Part shown: piece after piece, positions 1 to 6,188 of the stretch
How positions within the stretch are numbered: the stretch's first letter is position 1
Layout of the letters: each line of letters starts with the position of its first letter
From: a virus
Length of the DNA: 52,442 nucleotides
IMG/VR virus record: IMGVR_UViG_3300034378_000127
Coordinates: 1 to 52,442 of that record
Direction: 5' to 3' (one strand)
Notes under the pieces: model-generated
What the model was told of the DNA's origin: nothing
The model's input: the letters and a program-made list of their open reading frames with translations, nothing else
Database searches by the model: none
Position numbers and translations under genes: made by a program

Positions 1-42
1 ATCGTAACCACCCCAACTGTTTACCCATCCTAAATCTTTCAT
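1..42 (-). CDS. Cassette 7 protein, N-terminal 14 residues (gene crosses the window ends)
   Basis: The start ATG lies at 42-40 behind a strong Shine-Dalgarno (GCAGGAGGTATT). The 14 codons encode MKDLGWVNSWGGYD and run off the window in frame. Joined to the minus strand of 52442-52305 they form one uninterrupted 59-aa ORF, which suggests the window is a closed circle. The protein is Trp/Gly-rich at its N terminus. I do not recognise a family. It is the single gene of a cassette whose attC is at 52275-52355. Confidence 0.6.
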   Translation of the reverse strand, partial: MKDLGWVNSWGGYD

Positions 43-68
43 AATACCTCCTGCGGTAGTGCACCGAA

Positions 69-78
69 CTATAAATTG
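69..78 (-). promoter_or_regulatory. Conserved cassette leader box ATTTATAG
   Basis: Reading the minus strand, AATTTATAG lies between the R' box at 102-96 and the start codon at 42. The same box occurs at the same distance (22 nt between the first six bases after the R' G and TATAG) in the leaders at 2057-2048 and 51525-51516. A related TTATAGG lies near 3490. It could be a -10-like promoter element or a translation leader. The function is inferred. Confidence 0.4.
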
Positions 79-95
79 AAAGTGCAATTTATTTT

Positions 96-262
96 GCACA
101 ACGGCATGGCAAATGCACGAAGTATTGCGCCTATAATAAAAAAAGTGCAACGCATAGTTTGTTGGCTGCTGCGTTGCACTACTGGACACACTAAAAACGG
201 TCAGTGCTTCTTAATGATACAATATAATTCATGCGCAACATTTTGTGCTTTGCCTGTTAGCT
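96..262 (-). other. attC-like recombination site 6
   Basis: On the minus strand: R'' AGCTAAC (262-256), 1-nt spacer, arm GGCAAAGCAC (254-245), a long internal region, arm GTGCATTTGCC (118-108) with one extra A, 5-nt spacer, then R' GTTGTGC (102-96). The stop codon of the 257-418 gene lies in R''. The internal region is long (about 126 nt), comparable with the longer attC sites known from chromosomal integrons, and has its own GTGCAACGC... repeats. The single extra base in the R'-side arm matches the usual extrahelical-base asymmetry. Confidence 0.75.
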
Positions 263-418
263 GTTGTGCTGCGATTCCGTTTTATCCTGCGGTTTTGCGG
301 ATTCCACAGACACAGACAGTATAAGTCCACCAATTTTAATTAGACAAGGGTTCGGCAATTCGATGTCTTTCGAATCGGCGTATACTTCACGAGTAACCTT
401 CAAAATGTCTTCTGGCAT
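257..418 (-). CDS. Cassette 6: small unknown protein (53 aa)
   Basis: This short ORF starts at ATG 418-416 behind GAAAGGTGG and ends with TAA at 259-257, inside the R'' box of attC site 6. The protein begins MPEDILKVTREVYADSK and has an acidic N-terminal half, a hydrophobic patch (CLIKIGGLILSVSV) and a polar tail. There is no signal peptide or recognised domain. The good ribosome binding site, lack of overlap and position as the only ORF between two recombination sites support it as a real cassette gene. The function is unknown. Confidence 0.55.
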   Translation of the reverse strand: MPEDILKVTREVYADSKDIELPNPCLIKIGGLILSVSVESAKPQDKTESQHNS

Positions 419-461
419 AATAGCCACCTTTCATTAAATGGTTTACAGATAGCAAAACCGC

Positions 462-496
462 CTACAACATAAGCTGCATTGCAGCTAACGTTCACC
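462..496 (-). other. Short attC-like site 5
   Basis: Minus strand: R''-like GGTGAAC (496-490) containing the TGA stop of the 492-809 gene, a short hairpin AGCTGC-AAT-GCAGCT (486-472), then R'-like GTTGTAG (468-462). It is only 35 bp and lacks the standard spacer geometry, so it may be a reduced attC. Support comes mainly from its position between two cassette genes and the stop-codon overlap. Confidence 0.45.
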
Positions 497-809
497 GTAC
501 TGTGCGAAGTTGCCGTTGTACAACATCGAAAAAGTCTATACAAATATCCATTGGTGTTTCAGCCACCTTGTATTCTTCACAATAATCGCTCCATAAATCT
601 TCAAATAACGGCAATTTTGCACTGCGGGTGTTATGCGCTGTTGAGCAAGTACCATTTTTAGGTTTGCAATACTTTCGGTGAATAGAACCGTCTTTACCAT
701 CATAAATTACGGTGCAAAGAGTACCGCACTTGGTACACCATCTTTTCGTATAACCATAACGGTTAGTATTTTCCTCACAGATTGTTCTAAACACATGCTT
801 ACATCTCAT
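492..809 (-). CDS. Cassette 5: Cys-rich small protein
   Basis: An 105-aa protein if translation starts at the ATG for MRCKHVFRT (809). The frame stays open upstream to 863, but that extension overlaps the recombination-site remnant of the preceding cassette. Visible features are CxxC-type cysteines (WCTKCGTLC) with further cysteines at the N terminus and an acidic middle, suggesting a small zinc-ribbon-like fold. The C-terminal stop lies in the R''-like box of site 5. No family recognised. It stands alone in its cassette. Confidence 0.5.
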   Translation of the reverse strand: MRCKHVFRTICEENTNRYGYTKRWCTKCGTLCTVIYDGKDGSIHRKYCKPKNGTCSTAHNTRSAKLPLFEDLWSDYCEEYKVAETPMDICIDFFDVVQRQLRTVR

Positions 810-840
810 AGTTGCAAACCTACAATTAAATTTAAGAGCG

Positions 841-899
841 AAATGGTGAAGCGCTGAAAGCATTTGGCAAAGCCCGTCAGCACCATTTATTTGTTGCCT
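841..899 (-). other. Degenerate attC-like site 4
   Basis: Minus strand: R''-like AGGCAAC (899-893) immediately before the TAA of the methyltransferase gene, then arms AAATGGTG (888-881) and CACCATTT (848-841) enclosing a loop containing AAATGCTTTCAG. The same loop string occurs in attC site 1. A convincing R' GTT box at the expected 5-nt distance is missing, so the site may be decayed or truncated. Confidence 0.45.
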
Positions 900-1324
900 G
901 CTGTTTGGCTCCGCTCCGCATTATTCTGCGGCGCATTACCACGAAGAATGAAAAGACAGCACGGCGACGGGCTACGCCAAGGCTCACCCGTATCCTTCTC
1001 TAAAAAACGCACACGCCCTGCGGACCTGATTTCGGCCCCTGCCGCCGCCAAATGCATCACATACGACTGACAGGGCAGTAATAAAACAGAGCCGTTCCCC
1101 CGCTTGTGTTCGGCGATAGCTTTATGCGCAAAAGCCGTTGGTCCTTTGCCGCCAACCCCGTCGTGACGACGGAACGGCGGATTCACATAATTCATGCTGC
1201 CCCACGGTACATCGAGACTGTTATACCCTTCCGGCTTGGGGTACGGGCAGGGGTCGAAATCAAAACAAAACTCCCGGTCCAGCGACTCATATAGTGCGGG
1301 AGGGGTGATCCAGTAACTTGACAT
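887..1324 (-). CDS. Cassette 4: Dam-like N6-adenine DNA methyltransferase
   Basis: A 145-aa protein resembling phage DNA N-6-adenine methyltransferases (PF05869 type): N-terminal SYWITPPALYESL, then FDFDPCPYP, and catalytic NPPF at residues 48-51 in the sequence YVNPPF. The family transfers a methyl group from S-adenosylmethionine to adenine and, in phages, commonly protects DNA from host restriction. It starts at ATG 1324 after GAAAGGTTAATC. The stop lies beside R''-like AGGCAAC. It is one of three methyltransferases in the array. The family call is fairly secure; the target sequence is unknown. Confidence 0.8.
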   Translation of the reverse strand: MSSYWITPPALYESLDREFCFDFDPCPYPKPEGYNSLDVPWGSMNYVNPPFRRHDGVGGKGPTAFAHKAIAEHKRGNGSVLLLPCQSYVMHLAAAGAEIRSAGRVRFLEKDTGEPWRSPSPCCLFILRGNAPQNNAERSQTAGNK

Positions 1325-1374
1325 GATTAACCTTTCTTTATGCGCCGCCTACAAAATGGTCGGAGCCAAATTGC

Positions 1375-1430
1375 AGGCAACGTGATGCCAAACGGCGGTA
1401 GTTTTAATTACTCGCCTTTGGCTGTTGCAC
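1375..1430 (-). other. attC-like recombination site 3
   Basis: Minus strand: R'' GTGCAAC (1430-1424), 1-nt spacer, arm GCCAAAGGCG (1422-1413), 15-nt loop, arm CGCCGTTTGGC (1397-1387) with one extra G, 5-nt spacer ATCAC, R' GTTGCCT (1381-1375). This is a compact 56-bp site with textbook geometry and the extrahelical base in the R'-side arm. Confidence 0.85.
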
Positions 1431-1437
1431 GATGTAT

Positions 1438-1665
1438 TCACGATTCCGAAACCCAGGCTTGCAAATCCTCATCGTAAACAGCAGCACAGTCTTGACACCG
1501 CAAAAGCCCCTTGTGCTCGAAACGCCTTATGTGCGGACACTCATTTTCCATGTACGGATCAAGGTTGCGTTCTTCTTCCAAGTACCGAAACTCTCCGACG
1601 TGAGAGCACTGGAAACCAACAAAGTCTTTTCTGCGCACTAATTTGCAAGCCATACAATTCCCCAA
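1438..1665 (-). CDS. Cassette 3: Cys/His-rich small protein (75 aa)
   Basis: It starts ATG 1665 (MGNCMACKLVRRKDF) with a weak GGGG ribosome binding site and ends TGA at 1438-1440, eight bases before attC site 3. Residues include C4-x2-C7, C20-x1-H22, a CPH triplet near residue 43 and CQDC near 57-60. This spacing could bind two zinc ions. No known family is recognised. Its neighbour at 1708-2031 is also Cys-rich, but the two sequences do not look homologous. Confidence 0.6.
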   Translation of the reverse strand: MGNCMACKLVRRKDFVGFQCSHVGEFRYLEEERNLDPYMENECPHIRRFEHKGLLRCQDCAAVYDEDLQAWVSES

Positions 1666-1678
1666 GAGTGAATATTTT

Positions 1679-1713
1679 GTGCAACGTCAGAATTACCCGA
1701 AGTGCCGTTACGA
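1679..1713 (-). other. Short attC-like site 2
   Basis: Minus strand: R''-like TCGTAAC (1713-1707), which contains the TAA stop of the 1708-2031 gene, 21 nt of intervening sequence, then R' GTTGCAC (1685-1679). I see no clear complementary arms, so it may be a truncated site. It is supported by its boxes, the stop overlap and its position between two cassette genes. Confidence 0.4.
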
Positions 1714-2031
1714 CTGCATATAATAGCCATGAATTGGGCAATCTTTATTAATAATTAATGATAAAGACGCACTAATAATTTTGCCACTTGCATCCGTATT
1801 TTTATAATGAAGACCATTTTCTTTACAAAGGCATTTGGGCGAACCCTGTGAGCCGGGTAATTCGTTGTTGGTGGATGTAACATTGCCTTCCATCGATTTT
1901 TCGGCTGGTTTGCCACAATAGATACAGCGCCGCACTCCAGTACAAGGCATGCGCCCTGAGCAAGCGTATGAATGCTCCTTACACTCCACCGTTTCAACTT
2001 TGCCACACCAAGCAATAGTTTTTGTCCACAT
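1708..2031 (-). CDS. Cassette 2: Cys-rich protein (107 aa)
   Basis: It starts ATG 2031 behind GGAGGATATC. The N-terminal half has many cysteines (WCGK, VECKEHSYAC, MPCTGVRRCIYCGKP) in paired arrangements typical of zinc ribbons. A second set follows near KCLCKENG, and the C terminus ends ...DCPIHGYYMQS. The stop lies in the R'' box of site 2. There is no transmembrane segment. Function unknown: zinc-binding folds of this size are found in anti-restriction, DNA-binding and toxin-antitoxin proteins, but nothing here decides among them. Confidence 0.65.
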   Translation of the reverse strand: MWTKTIAWCGKVETVECKEHSYACSGRMPCTGVRRCIYCGKPAEKSMEGNVTSTNNELPGSQGSPKCLCKENGLHYKNTDASGKIISASLSLIINKDCPIHGYYMQS

Positions 2032-2074
2032 GATATCCTCCAGCCGACTATAAATTAAAAGGCAATGTTATTTA

Positions 2075-2133
2075 CACCAACGTTTGACAAATGGCAGATG
2101 TGCTGAAAGCATTTTTGCCTTTGTTTGTTGTTT
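2075..2133 (-). other. attC-like recombination site 1
   Basis: Minus strand: R'' AAACAAC (2133-2127), arm ACAAAGGCA (2124-2116), loop containing AAATGCTTTCAG, arm TGCCATTTGT (2096-2087) with one extra A, 5-nt spacer CAAAC, R' GTTGGTG (2081-2075). This is a 59-bp site with standard geometry. The stretch upstream of R'' (about 2170-2145, AATATTGTAGGTGATTTACA) resembles the stretch upstream of attC site 9. Confidence 0.85.
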
Positions 2134-2198
2134 GTCTGTTTGTAAATCACCTACAATATTTTAAATCCTGTTTGCGCCGAGTTTTTAAGTTTTTGTTT

Positions 2199-3413
2199 TT
2201 AGTAAAAAAGATTAGGTTCTTTAACTTCACCGGAGTAGCCTTTGTTTAAAATATCATCGACCGTAATAAGTTCAATAAAAATTCCCTCTTTTTTTACTCT
2301 TGCAACCTCTTCTTTTGCACCTTTACCAAAACTAAAACCAACAATATAACCTTTCATCTTTTTAGTTTTAGTATTTCTATAATATCTTCTTATTGCTGTT
2401 TCAAAATTATCAACAACATTTCTACCTATTTTTTTTGATTGTTTAACCTGAATAGGACAATGCTCTAAAAAACTAAGACCATCTATACCCATGTCACCAG
2501 ATTTTTTTGGACTTGGCACACCATGCATTTCGTTGATAACCCAATATTGAAATTCATAAGGTTTGAAATCTTTTAAATCTTCTGCTTTCTGTGGCATACC
2601 AATAACATTATAATTTTTGTAAAACCCCGGAATATTAGCAAGTCTCTTTTTAATTAATGCCACAGCAGAGGGGGAAATATCAATACCTATCCATTTGCGG
2701 CCTAATTTTTCAGAAACAGCCAAAGCAGTACCGCATCCACAAAATGCATCAAGCACAATATCATTTTCATTTGAAGATGCTTTTATTACTCTTTCCAAAA
2801 GAGCTTCAGGCTTTTGGGTTGGATAACCTAATTTTTCTTTGGTTGAAGATTGAAGCGCAGCTATTTCCCAAACATCCCTAACAATAGCGTCTCTATATTG
2901 TCTTCCGTCTTTATCAATTTTAAAATCATCTTTTTTAAAACCATATTTATGTTGCATATATGAGCGTTCTGTCATGTAATTAAAAGTCCACTTGCCTGTT
3001 TTTGTATAAAATAAAAGTGTGTCGTGTTTTCTCGACCATCGCTTTTTTGTTGCGCCTTGTGTTCTGTAAGCCCAAGCAATTTCGTTTTGAAAATTTTTAT
3101 ACCCCAAAATTTCATCACACATTACTTTTAAGTAATGGGAAGCATGCCAATCACAATGAAGATAAAAGGAGCCAGTGGATTTTAATACTCTATGTAACTC
3201 TATAACCCTATCACGCATCCAATCAATATAAACATTAATACCACCTTCCCAACGGTCTTCAAAACTTCTTATTTCAGCCTCATCGCTCCAAATAATTTCA
3301 TAATTCCTGTTACTAAAAAAAGGTGGGTCGATATAAACAAGGTCAATGCTTTCTGTTTCAAATGTAGACAATATCTCTAAATTATCACCACAATAAAGTT
3401 TGTTTTTATCCAT
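2199..3413 (-). CDS. Cassette 1: DNA methyltransferase fused to Mrr-like endonuclease domain
   Basis: A 404-aa protein. Residues 1-260 form a beta-class-type DNA methyltransferase with catalytic DPPF at 29-32 and the AdoMet motif DAFCGCG at 222-228. Residues about 285-400 look like a PD-(D/E)xK nuclease of the Mrr type: GIDG near 309-312 (Asp311) followed by QVKQS (Gln322-x-Lys324), with strands typical of that fold. One chain could therefore methylate and cut, as in compact restriction-modification enzymes, or the C-terminal domain could only aid DNA recognition. It is the first cassette of the array. No strong Shine-Dalgarno precedes ATG 3413. The methyltransferase call is secure; the nuclease call is likely. 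Confidence 0.85.
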   Translation of the reverse strand: MDKNKLYCGDNLEILSTFETESIDLVYIDPPFFSNRNYEIIWSDEAEIRSFEDRWEGGINVYIDWMRDRVIELHRVLKSTGSFYLHCDWHASHYLKVMCDEILGYKNFQNEIAWAYRTQGATKKRWSRKHDTLLFYTKTGKWTFNYMTERSYMQHKYGFKKDDFKIDKDGRQYRDAIVRDVWEIAALQSSTKEKLGYPTQKPEALLERVIKASSNENDIVLDAFCGCGTALAVSEKLGRKWIGIDISPSAVALIKKRLANIPGFYKNYNVIGMPQKAEDLKDFKPYEFQYWVINEMHGVPSPKKSGDMGIDGLSFLEHCPIQVKQSKKIGRNVVDNFETAIRRYYRNTKTKKMKGYIVGFSFGKGAKEEVARVKKEGIFIELITVDDILNKGYSGEVKEPNLFY

Positions 3414-3515
3414 TATAAATCCATTTTTATAAAATTGTAGTATTAAGTTTATATTTTTAAATTAATTTCTTTTGTTTTTCGGCGCAAACCTATAATCCAG
3501 TGGTTTACAAATTGC

Positions 3516-3542
3516 AAACAACTAGAGGTTATATGAACCTCT
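3516..3542 (-). other. Array entry point: attI-like or junction site
   Basis: On the minus strand a perfect hairpin AGAGGTT-CATAT-AACCTCT (3542-3524), which overlaps the stop codon of the phage gene at 3541-3753, is followed by A and GTTGTTT (3522-3516). From there on the sequence looks like the start of a cassette (TTTGTAAACCA, then TTATAGG). It marks the boundary between phage core and cassettes. Whether it works as an attI, a secondary integrase site or a simple terminator stem is inference. Confidence 0.4.
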
Positions 3543-3753
3543 ATTTTTTATAAATCTTTCTTATCTTCTTACTTATCAATGGTTTAACTATTTTCATTGG
3601 TTCCTCAAGACTCAAATAAAATTCTCTTATTTTTCTTCTCCGGATTTCTTTACGCCATCTGGAAATAAGCTCATCAAATGTTTTCAAACCGTAAAATTTT
3701 CGCCAATGATTCAACACGGCATGATTCTCAACGCTCAACGCAATAGTCTTCAT
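3541..3753 (-). CDS. Small basic protein (70 aa), last gene of the resolvase operon
   Basis: It starts ATG 3753 and overlaps the stop of the RuvC-like gene (ATGA), so it is probably translationally coupled. It is very basic, especially residues 30-45 (SRWRKEIRRRKIREF) and the C-terminal KKIRKIYKK, and predicted mostly helical. It may bind nucleic acid. No family is recognised. It is the last phage-core gene before the cassette array. Confidence 0.6.
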   Translation of the reverse strand: MKTIALSVENHAVLNHWRKFYGLKTFDELISRWRKEIRRRKIREFYLSLEEPMKIVKPLISKKIRKIYKK

Positions 3754-4238
3754 AACACGCCTGCTTTCCAGAATCCCATACCAACGGCGTCAGCTTCATG
3801 CTGTCTATATCTTCTACCATTAATCCGCTCGACGCGTAGAACCATCTTTCTTTCATTGAGTTGACCGAGCCATTTTGGATCAACGAGAGTAACTTTTTTA
3901 TTATACCGTTCACACATATTCCAATAACCACCTATCAGATAAGCTAATGTATCAAGTGAACCGGATAATGAAACTCTTGTACCAAAAACTGTTGGCAAAT
4001 GTCTAACACTTTCAATCCAAACTTCATCTATTTTTTTATTAAGCGTTCTTATTAGAGCCCCAAACTGTAACCACATACTGCACATTCTCTCCCCTTGTGT
4101 AGAAACTCTTCTCTTATTTCTCTCTGGATGGATAAGTCCTGTCATTGGATGTTTATCACCATGAAAAACTGCCCATCCTGTGTTACCGATGCCAGGATCA
4201 ACGAACATTGCTTTATCAGGATATTTAATTATTTGCAC
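3750..4238 (-). CDS. RuvC-like Holliday junction resolvase
   Basis: A 162-aa protein with the RNase H-fold signature of RuvC resolvases: DPGIGNTGWA with Asp14, EVWIES with Glu76, and HEADA with His147/Asp150 near the C terminus. These supply the acidic metal-binding residues that cut four-way junctions. In phages such enzymes resolve recombination intermediates and branched DNA before packaging. The start is GTG 4238 (an internal ATG at residue 11 is possible). It overlaps the helicase gene by 14 nt, suggesting coupled expression. Confidence 0.85.
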   Translation of the reverse strand: MQIIKYPDKAMFVDPGIGNTGWAVFHGDKHPMTGLIHPERNKRRVSTQGERMCSMWLQFGALIRTLNKKIDEVWIESVRHLPTVFGTRVSLSGSLDTLAYLIGGYWNMCERYNKKVTLVDPKWLGQLNERKMVLRVERINGRRYRQHEADAVGMGFWKAGVL

Positions 4239-5637
4239 GATTATGCATTCCGTTTATGATTGCTTTTAATTGCATATTACGTTTTTCTTTTCGCCGAAGC
4301 GATTTAACAATATCTTCATCAACAGAATTCTCGATAACCAAATCAATTATTAATAATGAATCTGTCTTACTGACATCAACAAACCTATCCTCCGTCTGCT
4401 GGCGGGTCTCCAGACCGCAGGGACTCGAATAATAAATCATAGTTGCTGCGCACGAGAGATCGACACCATGCCGAAAACATTCAGGCTGGCAGATGATTGT
4501 TCTGAGGGCACCATCGAAGAACTGTTTTCGCATCTCGTTTCTTTCTTGTGGTTTCACTTGCCCACAGATGACTGCTGAAGAAATCTTGTTTCTCGTAAGT
4601 TCACTATGGATAGCGAGTATCTCATCGATGAAGACCGCCCAGATAATTACCTGCTCATTGCGAAGCTCGCCGGTCAGCAGGTCAATCAACGCTCTCATCT
4701 TCGCGAGTTGAATTAGCTTCCCCTCTACCAATCCACCGCAGATTCTTCTCAGCCAGATGAATGCAGTAGTCGCGTATAAGGTCTTATCCACTTCCTGACC
4801 GTCAATCTCGAGCACGAATGACCGCTCGACTTCGTCGTAGGTCTTTCGCGCTTTACTCGAAAGTTCTACCTTCGCGAGTCGGTGAATCTTTTCACCGCCG
4901 AGATTGACGTCCTTTCGCGCCAGGAAGTGACAATGCTTATGTAACGCTCGGGCGAGGCGCTTTCGTCCTTCAGAATGTATGAACCATCGAGAACCATCGG
5001 AAGCAGGCGTGAAGTTGTTATGGCGCCACGCATAATATATTGACTCGCTAAGTATATCAGGTGAAAGAAATTTCAATTGACAAAAATATTCGAGTTCGCT
5101 TTCTGGCGCAGGCGTTCCACTGAGGATAGCTTTATACGGAACCTGTTTGAAGTTCTTTAAATAAAATTCGGTAACTTTGGCATCAGGTGATTTTATAAAT
5201 GTACTTTCATCAATTATAATAGCATCCCAATCAACGTACTTGATATCTTCAATGACTTGCCAACCTTCTTTATTTAATAAGTTAAATTGAGCTTTTGACC
5301 AAAGCGCATTTAACCGCTTAGATTTCTCTCCTATTAAGTATGCGATGTTTTGTATGCCTTCCTCCTTTAGTGCTATTTCCCAGCCTTCTAAGGCGCTGTA
5401 CGAGGAGACTATAAGCACTCTCTTTATTTCAGAAATAGATAATAACCAACGTATGATGATTAAAGTTTTACCAAGTCGCATATCTACGAAAAGAGCGACC
5501 AGTTTACGTTTCAAACAATACTCAAGTATCTCAATTTGATATGGTCGCATTTTCTTCAAAGAAAGCGGACGCGAGGCGTCCACTGGAGAAGCCTTACTAC
5601 CTCGCGTCCTAAGGGCGGCAGGAGGCGTCATACTCAC
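4225..5637 (-). CDS. SF2 (SNF2-like) DNA helicase
   Basis: A 470-aa superfamily 2 helicase: motif Q region MRPYQIEILEYC from residue 30, Walker A MRLGKT (residues 53-58), DEST box at 143-146, motif III SGTPAPES, and motif VI TRQQTEDR near the end of the second RecA lobe. It resembles phage SNF2-type helicases used in recombination-dependent replication or branch migration and sits next to the resolvase. The start is GTG 5637 (GTGA overlap with the upstream stop) or ATG 5631. The first 29 residues are low complexity and encoded by a GC-rich inverted repeat, so translation might instead begin at Met30. Confidence 0.85.
   Translation of the reverse strand: MSMTPPAALRTRGSKASPVDASRPLSLKKMRPYQIEILEYCLKRKLVALFVDMRLGKTLIIIRWLLSISEIKRVLIVSSYSALEGWEIALKEEGIQNIAYLIGEKSKRLNALWSKAQFNLLNKEGWQVIEDIKYVDWDAIIIDESTFIKSPDAKVTEFYLKNFKQVPYKAILSGTPAPESELEYFCQLKFLSPDILSESIYYAWRHNNFTPASDGSRWFIHSEGRKRLARALHKHCHFLARKDVNLGGEKIHRLAKVELSSKARKTYDEVERSFVLEIDGQEVDKTLYATTAFIWLRRICGGLVEGKLIQLAKMRALIDLLTGELRNEQVIIWAVFIDEILAIHSELTRNKISSAVICGQVKPQERNEMRKQFFDGALRTIICQPECFRHGVDLSCAATMIYYSSPCGLETRQQTEDRFVDVSKTDSLLIIDLVIENSVDEDIVKSLRRKEKRNMQLKAIINGMHNRANN
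5567..5609. repeat. GC-rich perfect 10-bp inverted repeat
   Basis: GGACGCGAGG (5567-5576) and CCTCGCGTCC (5600-5609) can pair around a 23-nt loop. The segment is strikingly GC-rich for this AT-rich genome and encodes the dispensable-looking N terminus of the helicase. It could be a small inserted palindromic element or an RNA hairpin controlling helicase translation. Confidence 0.6.
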
Positions 5638-6188
5638 TTACCGCCGGTGAGTTTTTTGAGTTTTTCTTTTGTTACCATTTTTCCATTATATCGAAACAAC
5701 TGAAAAATCTTGTCTTTCTTCGCAAGTTGAACATTAATATTAGATCGAACAAGTGACATTTTATATTTTTCAGTTGGAAACAAGTCCTTACCAAACTTCG
5801 CTTGAACTTTCGCAATGATTTCTTCATCTGTATATTTACGCTCAAGCGAAAGAGCACGAACAAGGGACTTGATAGTTATGGGTCGACCAGTTTTTTCTTC
5901 AGTCGATTCCTTTGTTATCTTCTTAACTGGTTTATTCTTCTTTTCAGTTTTTTCATTCATTGTCTCCTTGGCCTTTGCATCCTTCTTGGCTGCTGTTCGT
6001 TTTTTCGCCACTTCTTCCTCCTCAGTTAAATGAAATAACGTCGGTATTCCCCTAAAATATCCAACTGCTTTAAGCTGTTGCTTTAATGCATCTTGTGATT
6101 TTGCTATACCTTCGCATCCTTTATATTCCCACAAAACGCGAGGTTGATTATCTGACCAACGTACAGCCTCGACAACCAAATCTCTCAT
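5634..6188 (-). CDS. Unknown protein with Lys/Glu-rich linker (184 aa)
   Basis: The start was chosen at ATG 6188 because the extended Shine-Dalgarno GGAGGCGTCA lies just upstream (the frame is open to 6209). The N-terminal domain (about residues 1-60) begins MRDLVVEAVRWSDNQPRVLW. A highly charged Lys/Glu linker follows, then a C-terminal helical domain (TIKSLVRALSLERKYTDEE...). The layout suggests two small domains on a flexible tether, possibly nucleic-acid binding. It overlaps the helicase start. No family recognised. Confidence 0.65.
   Translation of the reverse strand: MRDLVVEAVRWSDNQPRVLWEYKGCEGIAKSQDALKQQLKAVGYFRGIPTLFHLTEEEEVAKKRTAAKKDAKAKETMNEKTEKKNKPVKKITKESTEEKTGRPITIKSLVRALSLERKYTDEEIIAKVQAKFGKDLFPTEKYKMSLVRSNINVQLAKKDKIFQLFRYNGKMVTKEKLKKLTGGK

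Larger units (their letters stand above)
1..3522 (-). mobile_element. Integron-like gene-cassette array, left part
   Basis: Six complete cassettes and part of a seventh lie head-to-tail on the minus strand, each a single short gene followed by an attC-like site. The array starts at a GTTGTTT box (3522-3516), just after the stop of the phage gene at 3541-3753, and runs to position 1, where it continues at 52442. Seen: repeated R''-stem-loop-stem-R' architecture, stop codons lying in or next to R'' boxes, and one gene per unit. Known: this is how mobile gene cassettes are built. Inferred: cassettes entered the phage by IntI-type recombination supplied in trans, because no integrase gene is visible in the window. 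Confidence 0.8.

Noticed and set aside
3750-4238. Considered whether this gene might be the missing integrase
   Set aside because: DPG, E and H-x2-D motifs are those of RuvC resolvases, not the R-H-R-Y set of tyrosine recombinases.
4380-4440. GC-rich partial palindrome (GTCTCCAGAC) in the helicase gene
   Set aside because: Lies in motif VI coding sequence and is short; no reason to treat it as a separate element.
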